A stretch of 25,249 nt of DNA from an uncultured Clostridia bacterium (GTDB lineage Bacteria > Bacillota > Clostridia > RUG12999): NCBI GenBank assembly GCA_949739095.1, contig CATIYX010000167.1, forward strand, positions 1 to 25,249, given 5' to 3'. The notes below the pieces were generated by a model that ran no database searches, was not told where the DNA came from, and saw nothing but the letters and a program-made list of their open reading frames with translations. Every line of letters begins with the position of its first letter. Within the stretch, counting starts at the first letter, position 1. This document shows, piece after piece, positions 1 through 7,446 of the stretch. The position numbers were made by a program, and so were the translations under genes.

Positions 1-76
1 TGGAGCTACTGATGGGATTCGAACCCGCGACCTGCGCATTACGAATGCGCTGCTCTACCAACTGAGCTACAGTAGC
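1..76 (-). tRNA. tRNA-Thr (anticodon CGU)
   Basis: Read on the minus strand this folds as a complete 76-nt tRNA. The acceptor stem GCTACTG pairs with CAGTAGC. The anticodon stem GCGCA/TGCGC encloses the loop TTCGTAA, giving anticodon CGU, which reads the Thr codon ACG. The T arm contains GGTTCGAATCC, the discriminator is U, and the CCA end is encoded (TGG at 1-3 on the plus strand). No intron or mismatch is seen. A near-consensus promoter lies immediately upstream on the same strand. Genes downstream of it would lie to the left, outside the window. Confidence 0.96.
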
Positions 77-86
77 ATATGCATTT

Positions 87-115
87 ATTATACAAGATAT
101 AAAACGTCAAGTCAA
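87..115 (-). promoter_or_regulatory. sigma-A-type promoter of the tRNA gene
   Basis: On the minus strand TTGACT (110-115) and TATAAT (87-92) are separated by exactly 17 bases. Transcription would start near position 80, a few bases before the mature tRNA 5' end at 76. Motif and spacing are visible directly; activity is inferred. Confidence 0.8.
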
Positions 116-196
116 GAGGAAAATGAATTTTTTATAAAAATTTTTGAAAAAAGTAAGGAAAACATTGGACAAAATATTCCATTTTTTTTGTATTTG

Positions 197-205
197 TGAT
201 ATACT
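197..205 (+). promoter_or_regulatory. possible extended -10 promoter for yaaA operon
   Basis: TGATATACT forms an extended -10 element (TG, one base, then TATACT at 200-205). No good -35 is found at the usual distance; the nearest likeness, TGGACA at 166-171, is too far away. It lies about 45 bases before the chosen yaaA start. The region between tRNA and yaaA holds no other recognisable gene. Confidence 0.45.
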
Positions 206-246
206 ATAACATGATATGTATATTTCGTTTAAAGGAGAACACCTTG

Positions 247-1002
247 ATGAAAATAATCATTTCACCTGCAAAAAAAATGAAGACGGAAGAGGTTCTGGCA
301 CCAAAAGAGCTGCCGGTGTTCATAGAAAAAGCGGAACTGCTAAAGCAGTACTTAAAATCGTTGTCTTATGGCGCGCTGCAAGAACTGCTTTGTTGCAATG
401 ATTCAATTGCAACACTAAATTTTGAGCGGTATCAAAAAATGGACTTGCAACGACAGCTATCGCCTGCGATATTAGCCTATGAAGGGATCCAATACCAATA
501 TATGTCGCCGCATATTTTGGATGAACAAAGCCTTAATTATATTCAGCAAAATGTTCGTATTCTTTCAGGATTCTATGGTATTTTAAAACCGTTTGACGGC
601 GTTGTGTCATATCGACTGGAAATGCAGGCAAAATTGAAAACACCATTTTGCAAAAACCTATATGGTTTCTGGCAAGACAGCATATATCAGGAACTGGTGC
701 AGGAGGACAAAACGATTTTGAACCTTGCATCGGTAGAATATAGCAAAGTAGTTTCGCGATATTGTTCGGCAGATGACCGTTTTATCACTTGCACATTTGG
801 GCAGTGGCAGGATGGAAAAGTAAAAGAAAAAGGCGTATATGTGAAAATGGCGCGGGGAGAGATGGTGCGTTTTCTGGCAGAACGAAATATCAAGAAACCG
901 GAGGGAGCCAAAGCGTTTGATCGGCTGGGATACCGATATCAGGAATCGTTGTCGGATGCAGCGCATTATGTTTTTGTTGCAGCAGGGAAGGGGACAAAAT
1001 GA
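247..1002 (+). CDS. yaaA: YaaA family protein (DUF328/UPF0246), peroxide stress response
   Basis: The product is a 251-residue cytosolic protein of the YaaA family (E. coli member about 258 residues). In E. coli, YaaA lowers intracellular free iron during peroxide stress and so limits oxidative DNA damage; the fold has been reported to bind DNA. The family N-terminus MKIIISPAKKM is intact, and the central SGFYGILKP and the LNLAS segment near residue 160 are typical. I start at ATG 247 because AAAGGAG (231-237) sits nine bases upstream and the family motif begins there. A longer reading from position 196 would add 17 residues without a ribosome binding site. The stop overlaps the next gene's start as ATGA, so the two are probably translationally coupled. 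Role in this organism is by family transfer. Confidence 0.92.
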   Translation: MKIIISPAKKMKTEEVLAPKELPVFIEKAELLKQYLKSLSYGALQELLCCNDSIATLNFERYQKMDLQRQLSPAILAYEGIQYQYMSPHILDEQSLNYIQQNVRILSGFYGILKPFDGVVSYRLEMQAKLKTPFCKNLYGFWQDSIYQELVQEDKTILNLASVEYSKVVSRYCSADDRFITCTFGQWQDGKVKEKGVYVKMARGEMVRFLAERNIKKPEGAKAFDRLGYRYQESLSDAAHYVFVAAGKGTK

Positions 1003-4000
1003 TGATAGCGGATTTACACATTCATTCTAAATATTCCAGAGCAACCAGCAAAACCTGCGTGCCGGAACACTTGGATTTGTGGGCGCGAAAAAAAGGGATT
1101 GAATTGCTGGGGACAGGAGATTTCACCCATCCGGCATGGCGGGAAGAACTGCGGGAAAAGTTGAAGCCGGCGGAAGATGGTCTATATATTCTGAGGGAGA
1201 CGGAGCGGATACAGGCGGAGACAGTGGGAGGAAGAACACCGCGGTTTGTTGTATCGGGAGAAATCAGCTCTATCTATAAGAAAAACGAAAAAGTGCGTAA
1301 GGTACATAATGTGATTCTGCTTCCTGGTCTGGAGGAAGCGGAATCGCTTGCAAAGAAGCTAGAGGCAGTAGGAAACATTCATTCTGACGGACGCCCTATT
1401 TTGGGATTAGATTGTCATGATTTACTGGAAATGACGCTGGAAACCTGCCCGGAAGCAGTGTTCATTCCGGCACACATTTGGACACCGCATTTTTCGTTAT
1501 TTGGTGCATTTTCAGGTTTTGACACAATAGAGGAATGTTTTGAGGATTTGACGCCACATATTCATGCTCTGGAAACAGGTCTGTCGTCAGACCCTGCAAT
1601 GAATTGGCAGTTGTCGGCGCTGGATAGGTATACACTGGTGTCCAATTCTGATGCGCATTCTCCGGCAAAACTGGGACGTGAAACCAATCTGTTGGATATT
1701 CCATTCAGTTATCACGATTTAGCACGCGCCTTGACGGAAGGAAAAAACGCAGGTTTTCGTGGAACCATTGAATTTTTTCCGGAGGAAGGAAAATATCACT
1801 ATGATGGGCACCGAAATTGTCATTTGTGCCTGAAACCTGCCGAAACAGTGAAATTTGGTGGCAGATGTCCTGTCTGTGGCAAAAAAATTACCATTGGTGT
1901 GCAGCACCGCGTAGAGGAATTGGCGGATAGGGAAATGGGATTTCGACCGGAGGGGGCATTGCCATTTGAAAGTCTGGCGCCGCTACCAGAAGTAATTGCA
2001 GCATCCACTGGTCTTTCAGCGGCAAGCAAAAAAGTAGACCAGCAATATGAAGCGTTGCTGCAGCAAATAGGACCGGAATTTGTAATATTGCGCGAAGCAC
2101 CGCTAGAGGAAATCCGACATTATGCGGGGCCTTGTGTGGCAGAGGGGATTCGGCGGCTGCGCGCAGGAGAAGTGGAACGCATTCCGGGATATGATGGAGA
2201 ATATGGCGTGATTAAACTACTCGATGAAGCGGAAATTCGAGCCATGAATGGGCAAACCACATTTTTAAGTCCTGAGGATTTTGCAGCGCCGCAAAAAGAA
2301 GAGGAGAACATACCTACGCGGCTGCAGGAAGCGGAAACAGAAGTGGAGGAGACGGTAGCAGAAACACGGGCGCAGGATTTGCTGGAGGGGCTGAATCCAG
2401 AACAATTGAAGGCAGTGATGACGCCGGAACGTGTGACGGCAGTAATTGCTGGACCGGGCACAGGAAAAACGAAAACACTGGTGTCAAGAATTGCATATTT
2501 GGTACAGCGGCGCGGTGTGAAACCGGCGGAGATTACGGCAGTGACGTTCACTAACAAAGCAGCGGCAGAAATGCGTTTACGGCTGGAAAAACAGCTTGGG
2601 AAACGTGCTGTACGTGCAATGACAATTGGTACTTTCCACGCCATTTGTTTAGAATTGCTGCAGGAACTGGGGGAAGTGCGGACGCTGATAGGCGGGGAAG
2701 AAGCGGCAGAGCTGGCAGAACAGGTAATTCAGACATATGAAATGAAGATGAAGCCAAAACGTTTTCTGCAAGAAATCTCTAATTGGAAGAATGGTTTGGA
2801 AGTTTCAGAAGCAATGACAGAAAAAGGCTGTGCGACCTATCAGAATCTGTTGCGGGAGATGAGCGTGATGGATTTGGATGATGTGTTGCTGGATACGATA
2901 GCACTGTGGGAACAACAAAGCATCTCCAAAAAGCAGGAAAAACGGTTTCAATATCTATTGGTGGACGAATTTCAGGATATCAATACGGTGCAGCACCAAT
3001 TGATTCAGGTGTGGGCAGAAAAGAGTAAAGGACTGTTTGTTATCGGAGATCCGGACCAGTCCATATATGGGTTCAGAGGAGCAGATGCGGCATGTTTTAG
3101 ACATTTGGAAGAGGCATATCCCAAGCTGCAAAAAATTTATTTGACACAAAATTATCGCTGTACACCGGAGATTTTAGAATGTGCGCTTGCTGTGATGGAA
3201 GCGGACGGCAATGGTAAACGGTGTTTGCAAGCAAACAGTGGAAACGGGGAGAAAACGCAGCTTTTAACAGCGGAAAGCGCTTTGTCAGAAGGAATTTTTG
3301 TCGCAAAGAAAATGAACCAGATGGTGGGCGGTATTGATATGCTGGACGCTTATGGTTTTGCGCGTCCGACAGAGGAAAAGAAAACCAGAAGTTTTTCGGA
3401 AATTGCCGTGCTATATCGAACACATCGGCAGTGCAAGGTGTTGGAAAAATGCCTGGCACAGGAGGGAATCCCGTATGTGGTTGTGGGACAGGATGAGATG
3501 CTGGCAGACTCTGTTATTCGCGGGATAGTGGCGTTTTTTCGGTTTCTGTTATCGCCGGAAGATTCCTTTTCTTTTCGGACAAGCTTGAAATTACTGACCG
3601 GTGCCGATGAGACATTTGCTGTGGAGGTGCAAGAGAATTTACATAATGAGATTGGGACATTACAGGAGCGGCTGGAGAAATATCAAATCGGCAAAAATGC
3701 GAACGCATATTTCCAATGTATGGCGGAATGTATGCCTAAAATAGCAAAGGAAAAACCTGTAAAACTGCTGGAGCGCGTCATTGCCGCATTTGGACTGGAG
3801 GAAGAGGAACTTGTGAGCCGCCTTTGCAACATGGCAGTTTTATACGATAGTATGGATAGTTTTTTGAAAGCGTTGGTGCTGGGAAAAGAAAGCGATATTG
3901 TACGAAATTCCGGTCGGCATTATACGTCTGACGCCGTTACACTAATGACGCTGCATGGCTGCAAGGGCCTAGAATTTCCAGTCGTATTTTTGTGCGGCGT

Positions 4001-4226
4001 GAATGAAGGGACGCTGCCGCTGGAGGTAAAGCACGATATGACAGACAAAGAAGAAGAAAGGCGGCTGTTTTATGTCGGCATAACACGGGCGCAGGAAGAA
4101 TTGTTTTTGTTGTCCTCGGCAAAGCCGTCTCCTTTTTTGAAAGATATTCCAGAGGGAATACTGTACCATGCACAGGCACGTCCACCCAAGCGGCAGGAGG
4201 CGCAGCAAACGAGCATGTTTGATTAA
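999..4226 (+). CDS. EndoQ-like PHP endonuclease fused to UvrD/Rep-type superfamily 1 helicase
   Basis: This is a 1075-residue fusion. Residues 1-420 resemble the PHP-fold EndoQ (TIGR00375) family, which nicks DNA 5' of deaminated bases and abasic sites. Visible metal-ligand motifs are HIH (residues 7-9), GTGDFTHP, a PAHIWTPHF segment and NSDAH. A four-cysteine zinc finger follows (Cys274, Cys277, Cys290, Cys293). After an acidic linker (about 425-455) comes a complete UvrD-like helicase: Walker A GPGTGKT (Lys490), TFTNKAAAEM, Walker B DEFQD (656-660), GDPDQSIYGFRGA, NYRC, TLHGCKGLEF and FYVGITRA (Arg1030). The tail QTSMFD resembles a sliding-clamp-binding peptide. It overlaps yaaA by four bases, with AGGGAAGGGG upstream; an adjacent ATG at 1002 is an alternative start. 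All helicase motifs look intact. A role in deaminated-base repair coupled to unwinding is inferred. Confidence 0.9.
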   Translation: MMIADLHIHSKYSRATSKTCVPEHLDLWARKKGIELLGTGDFTHPAWREELREKLKPAEDGLYILRETERIQAETVGGRTPRFVVSGEISSIYKKNEKVRKVHNVILLPGLEEAESLAKKLEAVGNIHSDGRPILGLDCHDLLEMTLETCPEAVFIPAHIWTPHFSLFGAFSGFDTIEECFEDLTPHIHALETGLSSDPAMNWQLSALDRYTLVSNSDAHSPAKLGRETNLLDIPFSYHDLARALTEGKNAGFRGTIEFFPEEGKYHYDGHRNCHLCLKPAETVKFGGRCPVCGKKITIGVQHRVEELADREMGFRPEGALPFESLAPLPEVIAASTGLSAASKKVDQQYEALLQQIGPEFVILREAPLEEIRHYAGPCVAEGIRRLRAGEVERIPGYDGEYGVIKLLDEAEIRAMNGQTTFLSPEDFAAPQKEEENIPTRLQEAETEVEETVAETRAQDLLEGLNPEQLKAVMTPERVTAVIAGPGTGKTKTLVSRIAYLVQRRGVKPAEITAVTFTNKAAAEMRLRLEKQLGKRAVRAMTIGTFHAICLELLQELGEVRTLIGGEEAAELAEQVIQTYEMKMKPKRFLQEISNWKNGLEVSEAMTEKGCATYQNLLREMSVMDLDDVLLDTIALWEQQSISKKQEKRFQYLLVDEFQDINTVQHQLIQVWAEKSKGLFVIGDPDQSIYGFRGADAACFRHLEEAYPKLQKIYLTQNYRCTPEILECALAVMEADGNGKRCLQANSGNGEKTQLLTAESALSEGIFVAKKMNQMVGGIDMLDAYGFARPTEEKKTRSFSEIAVLYRTHRQCKVLEKCLAQEGIPYVVVGQDEMLADSVIRGIVAFFRFLLSPEDSFSFRTSLKLLTGADETFAVEVQENLHNEIGTLQERLEKYQIGKNANAYFQCMAECMPKIAKEKPVKLLERVIAAFGLEEEELVSRLCNMAVLYDSMDSFLKALVLGKESDIVRNSGRHYTSDAVTLMTLHGCKGLEFPVVFLCGVNEGTLPLEVKHDMTDKEEERRLFYVGITRAQEELFLLSSAKPSPFLKDIPEGILYHAQARPPKRQEAQQTSMFD

Positions 4227-4235
4227 AAAAGCCAA

Positions 4236-4265
4236 AAAAGGGTGAAGGAGTTCCTTCACCCTTTT
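4236..4265 (+). terminator. intrinsic terminator after the yaaA-helicase operon
   Basis: A 13-bp perfect stem, AAAAGGGTGAAGG with CCTTCACCCTTTT, encloses the four-base loop AGTT ten bases after the helicase stop codon. The stem ends in TTTT and begins in a run of A, so it could also stop transcription from the minus strand, including readthrough from the FAD oxidoreductase gene. Confidence 0.88.
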
Positions 4266-4292
4266 AGGTTATGTAGACAACTGTCTGCTAAG

Positions 4293-4319
4293 TGGGTGGA
4301 GAACAGGATTTAAACTCTG
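4293..4319 (-). other. degenerate tRNA 3'-end-like sequence (possible old attachment site)
   Basis: On the minus strand this 27-base stretch reads like the T arm and acceptor end of a tRNA. It has GTTTAAATCC, as in a GTTCAAATCC T loop, followed by TGTTCTCCACCCA, close to a TCTCCACCA acceptor end. No D arm or anticodon arm precedes it, and the T stem no longer pairs fully. Such fragments can mark integration junctions. Its position between the housekeeping operon and the carbohydrate locus fits that reading, but a chance match is possible. Confidence 0.3.
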
Positions 4320-4411
4320 AGCGAAAAGATTGACATAGGGATAAACTGTATATGTTTTTCTGTATTACCTATGTTTTTAATATTATTCGTTAAAAAAACA
4401 TAATTGCTCAT
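4310..4411 (-). CDS. hypothetical 33-residue ORF, possible gene remnant
   Basis: A short reading frame starts 27 bases after the FAD oxidoreductase stop, in the same direction. It has a good ribosome binding site (GGGAGG on the minus strand, 4420-4425) eight bases before its ATG. The peptide begins MSNYVFLTNN and ends FSLRV; it is not recognised and has no clear membrane segment or signal. Its stop codon lies inside the tRNA-like sequence, so it could be the start of a gene cut off at an old junction. It could equally be a genuine small protein or an accidental frame. The rest of 4266-4438 holds nothing else recognisable. Confidence 0.3.
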   Translation of the reverse strand: MSNYVFLTNNIKNIGNTEKHIQFIPMSIFSLRV

Positions 4412-4438
4412 ATATGAACCTCCCAAATAGCTTCAAAA

Positions 4439-6220
4439 TTATTTAAAGTCGAAAGAAAATACGGTTGTAGTATCGGTATTGCCCCAATTTGATTTTGGTA
4501 TAAAGGAAATGCTATATATAGATTCGTTTATATCAATGCTATATGACCTGGTTAGATTACAAGTCTGATTTAGTATTGTTTTTGTACCAGCTGGTGTGGT
4601 AATGCTTACATTAAATTCTCTGCATAGTGTTTTTGGCACGCAGCATTGAGGGCTATCTATACGAACATTACCGCGCATGGAGCATATACGGTCAGGGTAA
4701 TCACCAGGAAGAGTTTCTCGGTTTAAGTCGCTGTCAAAAGTCAGATGAAGTGAATGAACCATTTCGGGTTTGTCAAATTTATATTCAAGCGTAGTCCCGT
4801 TTTTGACCGCTACACCACATTCTATATCTTGATATAGACTATTGGGGCGGTCTATGCCGTTTTTCAAAGTATCATTTCCATTGACAATTGGTGTTTTGCT
4901 GCATAAATCACTTGTCTCACGAATGATATGGGGCAAGAAACAGTCATTTTCAGTAAGTGTTTGTTGCAGTTCATGAAGTTTGCTTTTATACACACCATGA
5001 GGGGAAAGATTATATTTTGAAGCAATGGCTGCTGCTGTTCCGACGGACTGACCTATTAGGGCACAGGTGGCCATCACTCTTGTACTGCTTAATGCCATAT
5101 GTGTCACACTGATATTGCGTCCGGCAAAAAACAAATTTGCAATGTTTTTGGAATACATGCAGCGGTAGGGAACGCAGTAAGGGGACGGAGTTGCTTCAAC
5201 TGTATTCACTTCGCCTTTATTATAAAATCCGTCAGGAGAATGAACATCAAGCGGCCAGCCGCCGTAAGCAACAGTATCTTCAAAGATTTTATTTTCAGTA
5301 ATATCTCGTTGCGTTATGATGTATTCGCCTACCATACGGCGTGATTCACGTTTACCGGGCAGGAATCCAAGAAAATCTAAATCCCAATTTTGAGCATCAC
5401 AAGCACCGGAGTTCTTGACATAATTCCATGTGCCAGTAGCAAGAGATATAAGGTCTTTGGTGATATGCTCGGTGTCATGTATGGTATCTCTGTCACCACC
5501 AAGCTCAAGATACCAAAAGTTTTCATAAGAACTGTTAAGGTCAGGCTTATGATATTTGAAATGTTCATCATTAAGAGGTGTACTCCATTTTGGCGGAATA
5601 TATGTTACAGGCTGCTCTGTTTCACGCCCCTGTATTAAACAGCTCATTCCCATAACGTAATTGTCAGTTTTTTTTACAGGAGTATCTTCCCTAAATTCAT
5701 CGGAGCTTTCTCTTCCTAAACGGTATTCAGCACCTGTGAGAGGAGCTAAAATACTGTCTCCCGAACAATCGGCATAGTTTGTACTTTGTACATCAAAAAA
5801 AGTTTGAGTGGTCATTTGGTATCCTGTGATACTTGTTATTTTCCTTGTTCTGCTATCGTCGAAATTTCCATCTTCATAAGAAGCGTCCATGCAAGTGCAA
5901 TTCAGTAAAAGTGTTATGTTTTTTTCTCTTATTACAAAATCATATAGGACCGTATCCCAAATATAATAGTTTTTTGTGGGATTTCTGTAACAATTTTCAA
6001 GGAAAATTTCTTCCAGAATACCTGTTTCCATATTATTTTTACCATCTGCCCCACGAATCCACATTCTTATTTCAGACGAGGCATTTCCACCCAATACTGG
6101 ACGTTCATGCATTAGAACGACAGATGTACCTTGCCGCGCAGCAGCGATAGCTGCACATATTCCCGCCATTCCGCCGCCGATAACACATAAATCGGCTGTG
6201 AGTTTTTGTTTATTAAGCAT
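4439..6220 (-). CDS. FAD-dependent oxidoreductase (FAD_oxidored family) with C-terminal beta-rich domain
   Basis: The product is 593 residues with no signal peptide, so it is probably cytosolic. The N-terminal Rossmann dinucleotide-binding motif is CVIGGGMAGICAA (Gly15, Gly17, Gly20), followed by ERPVLGGNASSEIR. Near residues 370-410 the FAD-contacting segment NLFFAGRNISVTH and ATCALIGQSVGTAAA are present. These features match the FAD_oxidored (PF12831) group, often found beside glycoside hydrolases and of mostly unknown substrate. About 130 C-terminal residues have a beta-sandwich character (for example TTLEYKFDKPEMVHSLHLTF) that recalls galactose-binding-like folds. AGGAGG (plus-strand CCTCCT at 6229-6234) precedes the ATG. 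It is divergent from a PocR/AraC regulator that probably controls it. Substrate unknown; oxidation of a sugar derivative is inference. Confidence 0.85.
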   Translation of the reverse strand: MLNKQKLTADLCVIGGGMAGICAAIAAARQGTSVVLMHERPVLGGNASSEIRMWIRGADGKNNMETGILEEIFLENCYRNPTKNYYIWDTVLYDFVIREKNITLLLNCTCMDASYEDGNFDDSRTRKITSITGYQMTTQTFFDVQSTNYADCSGDSILAPLTGAEYRLGRESSDEFREDTPVKKTDNYVMGMSCLIQGRETEQPVTYIPPKWSTPLNDEHFKYHKPDLNSSYENFWYLELGGDRDTIHDTEHITKDLISLATGTWNYVKNSGACDAQNWDLDFLGFLPGKRESRRMVGEYIITQRDITENKIFEDTVAYGGWPLDVHSPDGFYNKGEVNTVEATPSPYCVPYRCMYSKNIANLFFAGRNISVTHMALSSTRVMATCALIGQSVGTAAAIASKYNLSPHGVYKSKLHELQQTLTENDCFLPHIIRETSDLCSKTPIVNGNDTLKNGIDRPNSLYQDIECGVAVKNGTTLEYKFDKPEMVHSLHLTFDSDLNRETLPGDYPDRICSMRGNVRIDSPQCCVPKTLCREFNVSITTPAGTKTILNQTCNLTRSYSIDINESIYSISFIPKSNWGNTDTTTVFSFDFK

Positions 6221-6364
6221 ATTGGTATCCTCCTAATTGACATTATGATTGTTATATGCTAATATAAATTTAACAAAAAAAATATTAAATTTCTTGCAAT
6301 TTAGTGCTGCAAAATATAAAAAAAATGCAAAAGTGATGTTTTGAAGAAAGGAATGGTTATACAG
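6221..6364. promoter_or_regulatory. divergent promoter and candidate operator region
   Basis: This 144-bp AT-rich space separates the divergent FAD enzyme and AraC genes. Rightward, TTGCAA (6294-6299) and TATAAA (6315-6320) are 15 bases apart, a weak promoter candidate. TGCAAAA occurs twice (6308-6314 and 6326-6332), 18 bases apart, and TTGCA/TGCAA form a short inverted repeat at 6294-6312; these could be regulator half-sites. Leftward, a TTGTTA and TATAAC pair is visible with short spacing. All promoter and operator assignments here are tentative. Confidence 0.35.
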
Positions 6365-7204
6365 ATGAAAAATTGTATAACAGATTATTCCGCTAAGAAG
6401 ATAATGGATTATATTGAATATTTAGAGGATAAACATAATATCAGCATATCGATACATTTTGCATCTAAATATTTTTTTATACCTTCTGAAGGAATACTGC
6501 CAGGATTCCAAAAATACTATGGACATATTAATGCATATTGTCTATATGTAAAAAACGTATTGCATATGCAGCGTAAATGTTGGCGTTGTCAATCCTTTGC
6601 GATAAGAAAATGTAATCATGCCCAAAGCTATGAAGGAACTTGCCACGCGGGAGTACGTGAATATATACGCAGATTTAAGCGTGGGGATGAAGTTGCCGGA
6701 TTTGTAAGTGTAAGCGGATATAGAGATAAAAAGATAAACTATGGACAAAATAAATGGTATGATGACAATATGAACGAAGAGCCCGTGCCGTATGAGCTTC
6801 TTGAAACAGTTATTCCGCCATTATGTGCAATGATGTCAGAGCTTTTGCTGACGGTCAAAGATGTACACCGAGTAGATAGCGTATATTCAAAAATGCTTGC
6901 ATATATTAACGAGCATCATGCTGCAGTAACGCTTGATTTGCTAAGTAAAAAGTTTAATTACAGTAAATCGTATATCAGTCATATGTTTAGACATGAAAGC
7001 GGATATACTCTGAAAGAATACTGTAATTTACTAAAAATCGAAAATGCAAAGGTTCTTTTGGAAGAAAGTGATACAAGCATTACCAATATTTCTTTATCTG
7101 TTGGCTATAATAATTTTAGTTATTTTATCAATACATTTAAAAGAATTACCGGTGAAACGCCGCTTGCATGGAGAAAACGGATAAGGAAAGAGATAGAAAA
7201 GTGA
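6365..7204 (+). CDS. AraC family transcriptional regulator with PocR-like sensory domain
   Basis: This 279-residue regulator has an N-terminal ligand-binding domain and a C-terminal DNA-binding domain. The first 125 residues contain a cysteine-rich block: Cys59, Cys72, Cys75, Cys83 and Cys93, the last in GTCHAGVREY, which resembles the CHAG signature of PocR sensory domains. Residues about 180-275 form two AraC helix-turn-helix units, with VTLDLLSKKFNYSKSYISHM followed by ITNISLSVGYNNFSYF and ending FKRITGETPLAWRK. I use ATG 6365 with AAAGGA at 6347-6352; upstream in-frame TTG 6341 and ATG 6353 lack a spaced ribosome binding site, though the spacing to 6365 (12 bases) is long. It is divergent from the FAD oxidoreductase, suggesting local control. 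The ligand is unknown. Confidence 0.88.
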   Translation: MKNCITDYSAKKIMDYIEYLEDKHNISISIHFASKYFFIPSEGILPGFQKYYGHINAYCLYVKNVLHMQRKCWRCQSFAIRKCNHAQSYEGTCHAGVREYIRRFKRGDEVAGFVSVSGYRDKKINYGQNKWYDDNMNEEPVPYELLETVIPPLCAMMSELLLTVKDVHRVDSVYSKMLAYINEHHAAVTLDLLSKKFNYSKSYISHMFRHESGYTLKEYCNLLKIENAKVLLEESDTSITNISLSVGYNNFSYFINTFKRITGETPLAWRKRIRKEIEK

Positions 7205-7306
7205 ATATTTTATGACATACAAAAATAGGATGTGTGGTAATTTAGATAGGATTTAAGCAAGGATGCTTCATAAATAGGAATCTGCTGCACAATAAAGAGC
7301 ATGAAA

Positions 7307-7350
7307 AGCGGCGTCTCTGTTCCTGCGTGTAGGGAGTGAGAGACGCCGTT
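7307..7350. terminator. bidirectional terminator between convergent genes
   Basis: A 12-bp stem (7307-7318 with 7339-7350, one G-U pair; core CGGCGTCTCT/AGAGACGCCG) lies between the convergent AraC and histidine kinase genes. The loop can pair further (TTCCT with AGGGA). It is flanked by TTTATATAA on the right and AAAA on the left, so it could act on both strands. Apart from it, the 242-bp gap 7205-7446 holds no recognisable gene. Confidence 0.75.
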
Positions 7351-7446
7351 TATATAAGTGATTATTTTTTTCGGTTCCGATGGTGTCCTGTAGAACTTCT
7401 CAAAAGTTTGATATAAAGGCAAATGAATGTTTAAATTGAGTCTTGT

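Noticed and set aside
1..76. tRNA-Thr as the integration site for the carbohydrate locus
   Set aside because: Its 3' end faces left, away from the locus, and no second copy of that 3' end was seen in the window.
2120..2644. 174-residue minus-strand open frame inside the helicase gene
   Set aside because: It lies opposite conserved helicase motifs, has Ser/Ala-rich composition typical of antisense reading, and lacks a ribosome binding site.
4333..4374. Inverted repeat ACATAGG/CCTATGT followed by T residues, possible second terminator
   Set aside because: Only seven pairs with a 28-base loop and mismatches; too weak to call, although it is near the end of the minus-strand FAD gene transcript.
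7210..7422. 70-residue minus-strand open frame between the convergent genes
   Set aside because: It runs through the bidirectional terminator hairpin and has no ribosome binding site or recognisable domain.
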